A stretch of DNA of 64,000 nucleotides from Leeia speluncae (GCF_020564625.1 NZ_JAJBZT010000002.1:124001-188000); one strand, 5' to 3'. Shown: positions 24,434 to 32,014, counted from the first letter of the stretch. Program-made: numbers and translations. Notes: a model not told the origin generated them from the sequence alone.

Positions 24434-24877
24434 ATGCTTCGGATTTTTCTAGACACCGAGTTCACAAACTTTAGCGACCCACGGCTAATTTCTATTGGTC
24501 TGGTCAGCGAAAAAGGTGACGAATGCTATCTAGAATTATCCGAAGGATGGTCTGTGGGCCAATGCTCCGCCTTTGTGCGTGAAAAAGTATTGCCACAGTT
24601 AAATCTTCCTGAGCATCGCTTGTCGATTCGCACTGCAAGAGAACGCTTGCGCTCTTGGTTACGTCAGTTTGGAGAGGCAGTAGTCGTGGTGTTTGACGCT
24701 GAAGAAGATCGGTATTTGGTAGAAGGGTTGCTAGGGAGTCACGGCCCTGACCTTATCCTGCAGTGGCGTAAAGTTGAACCATTGGAGAGACAAGATCAGG
24801 AGGAAGGGCATCATGCGTTAGAAGATGCAAAAACGTTTAAACGTTATACGTTATTGCATCAAGAAATGCCGCTCTAA
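24434..24877 (+). CDS. DEDD-family 3'-5' exonuclease-like protein
   Basis: A 147-residue protein that starts LRIFLDTEFTNFSDPRLISIG. DTEF is the Exo I motif with two acidic metal ligands. VVVFDAEEDRYLVEGLL supplies the Exo II aspartate. HHALEDAKTFKRY supplies the Exo III His and Asp of a DEDDh nuclease. The short size and the 'FLDTEF' opening recall Rv2179c-like exoribonucleases. ATG 24434 follows AAGGGA and is preferred to an upstream TTG. Its 3' end overlaps the convergent PLD gene by 41 bases. Confidence 0.8.
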   Translation: MLRIFLDTEFTNFSDPRLISIGLVSEKGDECYLELSEGWSVGQCSAFVREKVLPQLNLPEHRLSIRTARERLRSWLRQFGEAVVVVFDAEEDRYLVEGLLGSHGPDLILQWRKVEPLERQDQEEGHHALEDAKTFKRYTLLHQEMPL

Positions 24878-26039
24878 AAGACCATACTCTTTTTTGTAAT
24901 GGATCACTAGGCTCTGGCTCATTCCACCATCTAGAATCTATAATCCGCTCGATTACTTCATCCCAATATACATCAACCCAATCTTCTTTTTTGGTTAAAT
25001 GAGACTTTTTGATACCAAAGTCAGCACTTATTTTACTGCTATTAGATTCATCAATACAAACAAATATATCCGGCCTTTTCATAGCTAATAACCGGCTGGC
25101 CGTTGACAAACCAAGCCCACCAGCAGGAAAACCTTTCTGTAGAACATTTATATATGAAAGATACTGACCCCTATCTATATCTCCAACTCTCGGGATACAG
25201 TCTAAAGCATGTGAAATATTAATTTCATTTTCATTAACCGCCTTATGAAAACGGCCATTCCCCTTCATGCTCCCAAACCAGCCCCAAAAATCATATTTTT
25301 CATTTGGCAAACCTGCAATTACTTTCCTCTCTTCTAACTCAAGCTCATCAAATGGAACTTCTTTTGAAAATATTTCTTTTACAAAATCCAATATTAAAAG
25401 TCTACTATCTAAACTATGACCTCCATTTATTTTTTCATTCTTAACTTTTTTGAAGTAATCATCCCAATCCATAGTTACAATGGTAGATTCAAGTATATTT
25501 CCACCGCGCCCACCATATTTACTAGATAGACGATCAACAACAGGTTGTTTCAACTTATAGATATTTGCATATGCATCAAGATCTTTCTTAGCAAACACTT
25601 TACCTAAAGCAAAATAATCAGCCAAAACCTTCTCGATATCATTCAAATCCACACTAGACTTAATATCATCAATTTTTAAATGAACAACCACCTCTGAGTT
25701 TCTTTCCATCGCACCAACAGTAAAGTTGGCACTTCCTATCAATATCTCACAAACATTTTTGTAATAAAACAAGTAAATTTTTGGATGAAAAACACCATTC
25801 GTTTCCATTATAAATTTCACATCATTAGAACTAACAAATTCCTTGATGAATAATGGGCTTGTTTGATAAAAATGTAGTCCAACTGTAGATGAGAATATTT
25901 TATGTTTATTCCTAACCAAACAATCAAATACTTCGTGGCCGTTAGAGGCCCATGCAACTGCAAATGCTATTCTTTCTGACTTATTTATAAGGTTAACTAA
26001 AGTTTTCCTTAGCGTACTATTTTCTGAAATTAATTTCAT
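24837..26039 (-). CDS. PLD-like nuclease fused to an HhH/glycosylase-like C-terminal region
   Basis: A 400-residue protein in AT-rich DNA. The N-terminal half is a phospholipase-D-like nuclease domain with one HKD-type motif: H85 and K87 (VFHPKIYLF), then S103, N105 (IGSANFT) and E115. This is the spacing of PLD nucleases such as NucA and restriction-enzyme relatives, not of lipases. The C-terminal part has GGLGLSTASRLLAMKRPD followed by IFVCIDESN (308-333), reminiscent of the helix-hairpin-helix and catalytic-Asp region of DNA glycosylases. A GTG three bases upstream is an alternative start. It follows a small Cys/His protein gene by 25 bases. A DNA-targeting or defence role is plausible but unproven. 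Confidence 0.72.
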   Translation of the reverse strand: MKLISENSTLRKTLVNLINKSERIAFAVAWASNGHEVFDCLVRNKHKIFSSTVGLHFYQTSPLFIKEFVSSNDVKFIMETNGVFHPKIYLFYYKNVCEILIGSANFTVGAMERNSEVVVHLKIDDIKSSVDLNDIEKVLADYFALGKVFAKKDLDAYANIYKLKQPVVDRLSSKYGGRGGNILESTIVTMDWDDYFKKVKNEKINGGHSLDSRLLILDFVKEIFSKEVPFDELELEERKVIAGLPNEKYDFWGWFGSMKGNGRFHKAVNENEINISHALDCIPRVGDIDRGQYLSYINVLQKGFPAGGLGLSTASRLLAMKRPDIFVCIDESNSSKISADFGIKKSHLTKKEDWVDVYWDEVIERIIDSRWWNEPEPSDPLQKRVWSFRAAFLDAITYNV

Positions 26040-26064
26040 CACACTGCCCTTTTAGACAAAAACT

Positions 26065-26445
26065 CTACATATATTTATTGGTCATACACCTTCCTAAGTG
26101 TATACCTTCATTCTTAAAATAACTACCACACCCTTCACATACAAACTTGCTTTGCTCACTATACTGCTTGGCCAATAAATCTAAATAGGCATTTCTTGGC
26201 GTTATTCTAATTTTTAAACGATCATTTTCTTGCCATATTCGCGTAATACGGGGTGTTTTTACATCTGGTCTTGCATCAAACATTTGCTCTAAATAAGCTT
26301 CTATTTGCAAACAGGCATCATCAATTAATTGATACCAGCCATCACCGCACTCAATGCCATGATGAAATAATTCTTTCATTGCTTCTTGGCCTCTAAAGCA
26401 CAACTTGTATTTATAGAGGATCGCATCTTGTAAATACTGTTTCAT
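26065..26445 (-). CDS. Small protein with C-terminal Cys/His cluster
   Basis: A 126-residue protein. The N-terminal part, IECGDGWYQLIDDACLQIEAYL, resembles a widespread small family with an 'ECGDGWxxLID' motif, whose members usually end in a zinc-ribbon-like ICxxC cluster. Here the C-terminus has CEGCGSYF...HLGRC, a likely C2HC zinc site. Function unknown; members are often seen in phage or accessory DNA. ATG 26445 follows AGGAAA. It lies just upstream of the PLD gene on the same strand and shares its low GC, so the two probably form one operon and entered together. Confidence 0.65.
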   Translation of the reverse strand: MKQYLQDAILYKYKLCFRGQEAMKELFHHGIECGDGWYQLIDDACLQIEAYLEQMFDARPDVKTPRITRIWQENDRLKIRITPRNAYLDLLAKQYSEQSKFVCEGCGSYFKNEGIHLGRCMTNKYM

Positions 26446-26501
26446 TACAATTTCCTGGCATCACCAATATTTGATCAATACCAGTAGTTTAATTCCGCAT
26501 C

Positions 26502-26534
26502 GCGCCATTTGGTGGCGCACCCATACCCTATAAT
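26502..26534 (+). promoter_or_regulatory. Operator palindrome and -10 of the WYL operon
   Basis: GCGCCA-TTTGG-TGGCGC (26502-26518) is a dyad related to the one at 23912. It is followed ten bases later by a consensus -10, TATAAT (26529-26534), 33 bases before the WYL gene's ATG. The dyad covers the -35 region, the classic place for an autorepressor, and no good -35 hexamer is present. It also faces the divergent small Cys/His protein gene. Confidence 0.6.
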
Positions 26535-26566
26535 CATCCAATCGAACACACCGTTAGGAACCTCAA

Positions 26567-27631
26567 ATGCAGCGCTCCGAAACCCATAAAGATTGGCCAA
26601 CGCTGGATTTCTACATCGTAGAAACCATTATCAGCACCCTAGCGGATGCCACACAGCCACTGGATCGCACCGCCATCTCGCAAGCACTTGAAAAAAGCAT
26701 GGGTGCCGCACCAACAAAACGCAGCCTGCAACGCTGGTTGCAACAAATGGCGCTAGATACCACGGACCAGCGAATTAACGGGCCCATCATTGAATATATA
26801 AAAGATGGGGATAAATACAAGCTAGCCGATGCTTGGAAAAACCATCGTCATTTATCAAATGGTCAATCCTTAGCGATTTTTATGGCCGATAAGTATTTGA
26901 AAGTATTTAGTCCGGCGACAGAGGATGAAGATTGGAAACAACTCGTCAAACGGGCGAATGCACAAATTACTCGACGCAATGATATTCAAAACCGCTTTGC
27001 CATTTTGCCGGAATACATGCCATTTGAAACCAAGACCATTGTCGATAAAAGCATGAAAGTATTGCCGGCGATTCATGAGGCCATTGCAAAATCCGCCACG
27101 CTAACCTTCCGCTACAGTAGTGCTCGCCAGGGTGGTGACGAGGGGTTTCGCACCTATACGGTGGCGCCAATTGGCCTATGGCAACAGGGCGTACGCTGGT
27201 ATCTAGCGGCAAAAATTGTCAGCGGGCCATCCCACATTCAGGGAGACTCTCCTACCTTTGCTGTTGTCAGAATGGCGAATGTGGAAGTAAATGATTTATA
27301 TGATCAGCAACTGCCAACGCTAACCCAATATCTGGAGAAACATGATGGTTTTGGCAAAGCAGGTGATCTACATGGCTTTGTGCCAGTAAAAATTAGAATT
27401 CTAGATTCGGTAATGGAAGATATCTTACTTGAGACGCCGCTTAGCAAAGATCAGCGCATCAAATCTTCTGTGCTAACGGCCACCATTCGCCTCTCTAAAC
27501 AAAGCCTCTATTGGCTGCAAAGTTGCGCGAATTCGTTAGAAGTGCTCGAACCCATCGCCCTGCGAGAACAATTAGCCGCTACGTTTGCTGCCGCCGCCAA
27601 CCGTTATCAAGCAACAATTTCCGGAGGGTGA
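26567..27631 (+). CDS. WYL-domain transcriptional regulator
   Basis: A 354-residue protein. Residues about 12-90 form a DeoR-like winged helix (IISTLADATQPLDRTAISQALE, TKRSLQRWLQQMAL). Residues about 165-225 are a WYL domain whose literal W211-Y212-L213 sits in APIGLWQQGVRWYLAAKI, followed by a WCX-like C-terminal extension to 350. WYL domains sense nucleotide or nucleic-acid ligands, and such regulators (CapW, BrxR) head several phage-defence operons as repressors. It is the first gene of a tight four-gene operon and ends two bases before the JAB-like gene. A palindrome lies over its promoter. Confidence 0.9.
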   Translation: MQRSETHKDWPTLDFYIVETIISTLADATQPLDRTAISQALEKSMGAAPTKRSLQRWLQQMALDTTDQRINGPIIEYIKDGDKYKLADAWKNHRHLSNGQSLAIFMADKYLKVFSPATEDEDWKQLVKRANAQITRRNDIQNRFAILPEYMPFETKTIVDKSMKVLPAIHEAIAKSATLTFRYSSARQGGDEGFRTYTVAPIGLWQQGVRWYLAAKIVSGPSHIQGDSPTFAVVRMANVEVNDLYDQQLPTLTQYLEKHDGFGKAGDLHGFVPVKIRILDSVMEDILLETPLSKDQRIKSSVLTATIRLSKQSLYWLQSCANSLEVLEPIALREQLAATFAAAANRYQATISGG

Positions 27632-27633
27632 TC

Positions 27634-28305
27634 ATGCCTGCTCGTCGTCTTGCCAAACAACGTGTCGATGTCCACCTAACGGAATCGGCCTGCCCTGCTT
27701 TATTAACACCAATTTTAGCGGCATTTGATACACCGCCAGAGGGAGAGGACCCGCTTGATCGTCATCAGGAAATGTTTGGACTACTGTGGGGGCATATTCA
27801 GTACGACCCTGAAATGGACAATCCACGGGTAATCATCAGCCAAGTAACGGTAGATGCGAGAGCAAGCATGTCAGGAAATGGGCTCACCCCTTCTAATCGC
27901 TTTCTCACTCGTAGCACCGATTTGATACAGCGCTTTTGGCCGGAACTTACCCTTGTCGGGACGTTTCATGCGTTGCCGGATGAGAAAGTTGCCGAAGCAG
28001 GGGGCGGCTATCATGCAGCCTTATCCGAACCCGGTTTTTATCCACGGGTACATAGCTGGTATCAACCACTTTTTCCTACGATGGCGCATTTAATCATCAC
28101 CATCGCTTCATCCGGCATACCTCATCTTCACCCGAGTAGCAGCGGCAAACGATCGCATGGAGGGTATCAACTCAGCATTGATAACAAAAAACTCTGGATG
28201 CGTTGCTACTCCACCCAACAAATCCAGCCAGGCATCAAACCAGTGACCAGGATGGCAAATTTACGGGCGGCGGCGCTGGCTGAACGCTTTCAAGAAGATC
28301 AATAG
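27634..28305 (+). CDS. JAB/MPN-like protein with a degenerate JAMM motif
   Basis: A 223-residue protein. Residues 46-53 (EMFGLLWG) fit the ExxGLLxG start of JAB/MPN metalloproteases. VIISQVTVDARASM is the next strand. LVGTFHALPDE (107-117) sits where the GxxHSHP loop belongs, with H112 kept and the second His replaced by L114. The S-x7-S-x2-D segment is not recognisable; HSWYQPLFPTMAHLIITIA occupies its place, so zinc binding and isopeptidase activity are doubtful or altered. ATG 27634 with GGAGG is chosen over the longer frame, which would overlap the WYL gene. Fold assignment is from pattern only. Confidence 0.55.
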   Translation: MPARRLAKQRVDVHLTESACPALLTPILAAFDTPPEGEDPLDRHQEMFGLLWGHIQYDPEMDNPRVIISQVTVDARASMSGNGLTPSNRFLTRSTDLIQRFWPELTLVGTFHALPDEKVAEAGGGYHAALSEPGFYPRVHSWYQPLFPTMAHLIITIASSGIPHLHPSSSGKRSHGGYQLSIDNKKLWMRCYSTQQIQPGIKPVTRMANLRAAALAERFQEDQ

Positions 28306-28328
28306 TTGGGTAAAGAACGGAGACAACC

Positions 28329-29279
28329 ATGCAATCAGACAATCAAACCCATCAAGAAGACTATCTGCCGCAATCCATACTCTATTCTCGTGATGGTTCA
28401 GAAGAATTTTATGTAAACTCGCAAGCGTTACTCATCGGCAACCTGGCACAAGACCTCATCAAAACGGGGGCAATTACACCGATTGAATGGCTAAAATGGA
28501 TTCCGCTCGGTCAGCAAACAGACCTCTTCAGTGAGTCGAGGATTCAGGAAAAAAATAACTATATCACCTATTTAATTTGCCAACCTACTAAAACAAATAT
28601 CCTTATTGCACAGCAAGCAGTTGATGCACTCGCTACAGATACACTCTTGAAAGTTGCCATTTTTATTGGGCATCCAACGTCTGAGACACTCGCGATGCAG
28701 CAACTAGAAAGTGCTGTCGATTGCTTCTTTTATGTAGATCGCCAACAAAAAGCGCCACAAATCACACGTGAGATAGAGCATATCTTACGTGGGATTGGTG
28801 ATTTATATAATTACCAAAATCTGGTCGGGGTTGATTTTGAAGATGTCAGAACGATCATGCAAAAAAGTGGATTAGCCCACATCCGATATTCGCCACCGAA
28901 TGTATTACTTCATCAAATAAGTGAGCTCACACAACAAGCACTAAATGAGTTACACGCAGAGAACACAAACCATCAACCTATTTCGGGCATGATTGCACTA
29001 TTACATCATGGTACAGAATTCAAAATGAAACACCTAGTTATCATGATGGAGATCATCCGCCACTCATTAGGAGATGAAACTGAAATCCTTTTCTCAGACG
29101 TGATGAGGGAGAACTGGACAGAGGAATGCCAAATCACCATTGCATCGTTTGGTTTATCTGAGGAGGCGAGAAAGCGTGCTGAACCATTTCGAACAGCGTC
29201 CGAACCCAGCGCATCCGAGGATAAGCTAGATACACTTGATATCCCACCGTATCTACGGCGTCAACTATCCGACGATTAA
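28329..29279 (+). CDS. Divergent FtsZ-like protein without the GTP-binding signature
   Basis: A 316-residue protein alignable by eye with FtsZ from about residue 90. LKVAIFIGHPTSETLAMQQ fits the strand and loop after T4. VDCFFYVD fits VDSLITIPND. ITREIEHILRGIGDLYN fits helix H6/H7. GVDFEDVRTIMQKSGLAHI (167-185) fits NVDFADVxTVMSEMG, keeping T7-loop D169 and D172. MIALLHHGTEFKMKHLVIMM and ECQITIASFGL fit the C-terminal domain. The tail LDIPPYLRRQ (303-312) fits the FtsZ C-terminal peptide that binds FtsA/ZipA/MinC. The T4 GGGTGTG is absent (CQPTKTNILIA stands there) and T1 is unrecognisable, so GTP binding is unlikely. SD ACGGAGA; 23 bases after the JAB-like gene. Confidence 0.75.
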   Translation: MQSDNQTHQEDYLPQSILYSRDGSEEFYVNSQALLIGNLAQDLIKTGAITPIEWLKWIPLGQQTDLFSESRIQEKNNYITYLICQPTKTNILIAQQAVDALATDTLLKVAIFIGHPTSETLAMQQLESAVDCFFYVDRQQKAPQITREIEHILRGIGDLYNYQNLVGVDFEDVRTIMQKSGLAHIRYSPPNVLLHQISELTQQALNELHAENTNHQPISGMIALLHHGTEFKMKHLVIMMEIIRHSLGDETEILFSDVMRENWTEECQITIASFGLSEEARKRAEPFRTASEPSASEDKLDTLDIPPYLRRQLSDD

Positions 29280-29281
29280 CG

Positions 29282-30115
29282 ATGGAAAAATCCAATCTTA
29301 AACATTCAATTGATGCTGCAGCCCAATATATATCGAATGCCGATAGCCTCATCATTACCGCAGGTGCAGGCATAGGGGTCGATTCTGGATTGCCGGATTT
29401 CCGCGGAAACGTGGGATTCTGGCAAGCCTACCCCGCGTTACAGCAAGCAGGGCTTAACTTCCATGACATCGCCAACCCAGCTAGTTTTAGGCAGCGCCCT
29501 GAGCACGCATGGGGGTTTTACGGCCATCGGCTGGCCTTATATCGGGAGACGACTCCCCACAAAGGATTTGAGCAATTACAGACATTGGCGGCCAACAAAG
29601 CTGCAGGCGCATTTGTGATAACCAGTAATGTGGATGGGCAATTCCAGAAAGCCGGATTTGCCAGCCAACGAATCTGGGAAATTCATGGGTCTATCCATCA
29701 TCTGCAATGCTTAACGCCATGTTGCCAACGATTTTGGTCGGCCTCGGCATTACACCCACGTATTAACGAGAAGCAGTGTCTTTGGGTATCTGGGCAACTC
29801 CCAACATGCCCCTATTGTGGCGGACTAGCTAGACCAAACATCCTGATGTTTAACGATTGGCACTTTGTAGATGTCAGAACCACACTTCAGCAAGGGAACT
29901 TCAACAGCTGGCGAAAAAAGGTAAGCAATCCGGTGGTGATTGAAATTGGTGCAGGCAAAGACCTGCCCAGTATTCGTCGTCTATCCGAACGTATGGGCTG
30001 CCCAATCATTCGAATCAACCCAACGGCAGCCGACATTCCCTTATCACACCAAGGGATCAGCCTCCCCTTATCTGCGAAAATGGCATTAAACCTGTTGGTA
30101 GAAAGCATCTCGTAA
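29282..30115 (+). CDS. Sir2 family NAD-dependent protein (sirtuin)
   Basis: A 277-residue sirtuin with intact hallmarks: GAGIGVDSGLPDFRG (28-42) for NAD, TSNVDGQFQKAGF (114-126) in place of TQNVDGLH, catalytic H135 in WEIHGS, and a zinc module with C143/C147/C148 and C176/C179 (CPYCGG). RPNILMFND and VVIEIGAGKDLPSIR complete the Rossmann fold. The Q-to-S change in the TQN motif and the unusual first cysteine pair mark a divergent subfamily. Known sirtuin activities are NAD-dependent deacylation and ADP-ribosylation, and in defence systems NAD depletion; which applies here cannot be read. It begins two bases after the FtsZ-like stop, so the two are tightly coupled. Confidence 0.88.
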   Translation: MEKSNLKHSIDAAAQYISNADSLIITAGAGIGVDSGLPDFRGNVGFWQAYPALQQAGLNFHDIANPASFRQRPEHAWGFYGHRLALYRETTPHKGFEQLQTLAANKAAGAFVITSNVDGQFQKAGFASQRIWEIHGSIHHLQCLTPCCQRFWSASALHPRINEKQCLWVSGQLPTCPYCGGLARPNILMFNDWHFVDVRTTLQQGNFNSWRKKVSNPVVIEIGAGKDLPSIRRLSERMGCPIIRINPTAADIPLSHQGISLPLSAKMALNLLVESIS

Positions 30116-30180
30116 AATTCATTTGACATGCACGCTACCTGTATCAAAAAATAGACCTCCTCAGCTAAGGAGATATCCAT

Positions 30181-30567
30181 ATGATCGACCATACCGGCGT
30201 TATCGTCAGCCAGTTCGATGTATCCAAAACGTTTTATCAGTCTGCTTTTGCGGCGATTGGTTATTCGCTGATCTGTGAATTCCCTGCCAGTGTCACCGGC
30301 CATACCGATGTGGCGGGGTTTGGGGAGAATGGTAAGCCGGATTTCTGGATTAGCCGCGGGACACCTAACCACCCGCCGATTCATGTCGCGTTTCGGGTCG
30401 AGAGCCGAGCTATGGTGGATGCATTTTATAAGGCGGCCATTGCCGCTGGTGGGCGAGATCATGGTACTCCGGGTTTGCGGCCCCACTATCATCCGGATTA
30501 CTACGGTGCCTTCGTGCTAGACCCGGATGGGCACAATATCGAAGCAGTGTGCCACTTACCAGAATAA
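30181..30567 (+). CDS. VOC family protein
   Basis: A 128-residue vicinal-oxygen-chelate protein: MIDHTGVIVSQFDVSKTFYQSAFAAIGY, PIHVAFRVESRAMVDAFYKAAIAAGG and YYGAFVLDPDGHNIEAVCH are the standard blocks of the short bacterial glyoxalase-like group. Metal-site His5 and Glu120 are plausible. The strong ribosome site AAGGAG precedes ATG 30181. It is 65 bases past the sirtuin gene and could be on the same transcript, but its own leader and generic nature suggest it is a separate housekeeping gene. Confidence 0.88.
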   Translation: MIDHTGVIVSQFDVSKTFYQSAFAAIGYSLICEFPASVTGHTDVAGFGENGKPDFWISRGTPNHPPIHVAFRVESRAMVDAFYKAAIAAGGRDHGTPGLRPHYHPDYYGAFVLDPDGHNIEAVCHLPE

Positions 30568-31398
30568 TCAGTGATTGAGGAAGGCTTGCTGATATTGCCT
30601 TGGGGTCACGGCAAGCCGTTGTTTGAAAACCCGTTGAAAATGGCTTTGATCGGCAAAGCCCAGCTGGTTGGCTAACTCACTTAATTTCGCGCCCCGCTTC
30701 AATTGCTGACGTGCCGACAGAATCCGTTGATCCAGTTGATAGGCATGCGGTGTTTGGCCATAGATTTGCTGGAAACGTCGGATAAGGTGATAACGACTCA
30801 TGCCAACTTGCTTGGCAATCTCTTCTAGCGAGAATGTCTCGCAGAGACAATCCTGAATCAACTCTCTTGCCATACGAACAGCCCTATCATCCCGGATAAG
30901 CGCCTGAGCATGCACATTTGGGAATCCATGATTCAGCAAGAAGGAAATTAACGCCTCTTCAGCCCCTAATGGGTCGGCAATATTTAGTTGTTGATACAAC
31001 TGATCAAACGAGGATTTCGTCTTTGCATCACCGAGCAGATTAAACGCAAACGGCGTGTAATCTAGCGAGCCAAATCCGGGCGTTTCGCTTTGCAAATCGC
31101 CAATCCAGCCCGTATCGACAAACAACATCCGGTATGACCAATACTCTCCTTTTGCAGGGTTGCAAGCATGTACCGAGCCGGGGTTAATCAGCACGGTCAT
31201 CCCCTGCCCGATTGCGTAATGCTGCCCTTGCGATGTATAGGCAGCCCTTCCTGAATCAATGACCCCAAAAGAGAATTCATCGTGGGTGTGCTTTTGAAAG
31301 CAGGCGGCGGAGTCTCTGGTCACACGAATATCGACAAAGGGCAGCGCGGCACTTTGTCGGAAATTGTGTTCAGAAGGAGTAAGTAACTTGGCAGTCAT
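30568..31398 (-). CDS. AraC family transcriptional regulator
   Basis: A 276-residue AraC protein. The N-terminal cupin (HTHDEFSFGVIDSGRAAYTSQG, VLINPGSVHACNPAKGEYWSYRMLFVD) is of the AraC-binding type. The C-terminal double HTH is FSLEEIAKQVGMSRYHLIRRFQQIYG and LSELANQLGFADQSHFQRVFKQ. ATG 31398 is preferred over an upstream GTG; no strong ribosome site is seen. It lies 19 bases after the LysE-type exporter gene on the same strand, a common pairing in which the regulator controls its exporter. Confidence 0.9.
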   Translation of the reverse strand: MTAKLLTPSEHNFRQSAALPFVDIRVTRDSAACFQKHTHDEFSFGVIDSGRAAYTSQGQHYAIGQGMTVLINPGSVHACNPAKGEYWSYRMLFVDTGWIGDLQSETPGFGSLDYTPFAFNLLGDAKTKSSFDQLYQQLNIADPLGAEEALISFLLNHGFPNVHAQALIRDDRAVRMARELIQDCLCETFSLEEIAKQVGMSRYHLIRRFQQIYGQTPHAYQLDQRILSARQQLKRGAKLSELANQLGFADQSHFQRVFKQRLAVTPRQYQQAFLNH

Positions 31399-31417
31399 CG
31401 TCACCACACTAACAAAT

Positions 31418-32014
31418 TTAACGGAAGTAAATCAAGCTAATTGAGGCGATCAACGCAAATCCCATGATTCGATTAAATCCGCGTTGCCAACGAAGACTAC
31501 CCATATAGTGGCGGATAGATTGCCCGGCATATGCCCACACAAAGATCGAGAAAAAGCAGATGAGGCCAGATAGACTGCAAAAAATAGCTAGCCGCCAACT
31601 CTCTTTACTAGTGAGTACAAATAAAGAAATGCCCGACATCGCAAATAGCCAAGCCTTAGGATTGAGTATCTGCATCATGGCACCTGCCCACCAAGGCGCT
31701 TTGGTCTGAGATTGATCAGCTAAGGGGGCAACAGGTGCGGTCGCTATTTTCCAGGCTAGATACACCATGTATAAGAGCCCAATCCCTTGCATCCATTGCA
31801 TACTCGCTTGATCAAGCCCTGTCATCCACTCCAGAATACCCGCCCCCACCAACCAGACAATCATGACATAACTCACCGAAGCACCAGCAACGTAGGGAAT
31901 AGCACGCCACGCCCCCCCTCTCGCCCCGACATGAATAGCCATTAAATTAACCGGCCCAGGTGTGATAGCGCCAGTCAGGGCAAAAAGGGACATCGACAAA
32001 CAAATACTCCACAT
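31418..32014 (-). CDS. LysE family amino-acid exporter
   Basis: A 198-residue membrane protein with about six helices. SLFALTGAITPGPVNLMAIHVGARGG is the LysE/RhtB signature (TPGPxN). MQILNPKAWLFAMSGISLFV is the second conserved block. ATG 32014 is chosen because AAGGAG lies seven bases upstream; the longer frame is rejected. LysE/RhtB proteins export amino acids and analogues through the inner membrane; the substrate is unknown. Probably cotranscribed with the AraC regulator. Confidence 0.9.
   Translation of the reverse strand: MWSICLSMSLFALTGAITPGPVNLMAIHVGARGGAWRAIPYVAGASVSYVMIVWLVGAGILEWMTGLDQASMQWMQGIGLLYMVYLAWKIATAPVAPLADQSQTKAPWWAGAMMQILNPKAWLFAMSGISLFVLTSKESWRLAIFCSLSGLICFFSIFVWAYAGQSIRHYMGSLRWQRGFNRIMGFALIASISLIYFR

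Noticed and set aside
24837-26039. Phospholipase D / cardiolipin synthase
   Set aside because: Only one HKD-type motif, no membrane helices, and a nuclease-type H-x-K...S-x-N...E spacing.
27511-27633. Longer start of the JAB-like gene
   Set aside because: Would overlap the WYL coding region; ATG 27634 has a strong GGAGG.
28329-29279. Annotating the FtsZ-like gene as the cell-division ftsZ
   Set aside because: It lacks GGGTGTG and the T1 loop, is shorter at the N-terminus, and is not in a dcw cluster (no ftsA, ftsQ or mur genes).
30181-30567. VOC gene as fifth member of the WYL operon
   Set aside because: 65-base gap, its own strong ribosome site and a very common family; membership cannot be supported without co-occurrence data.
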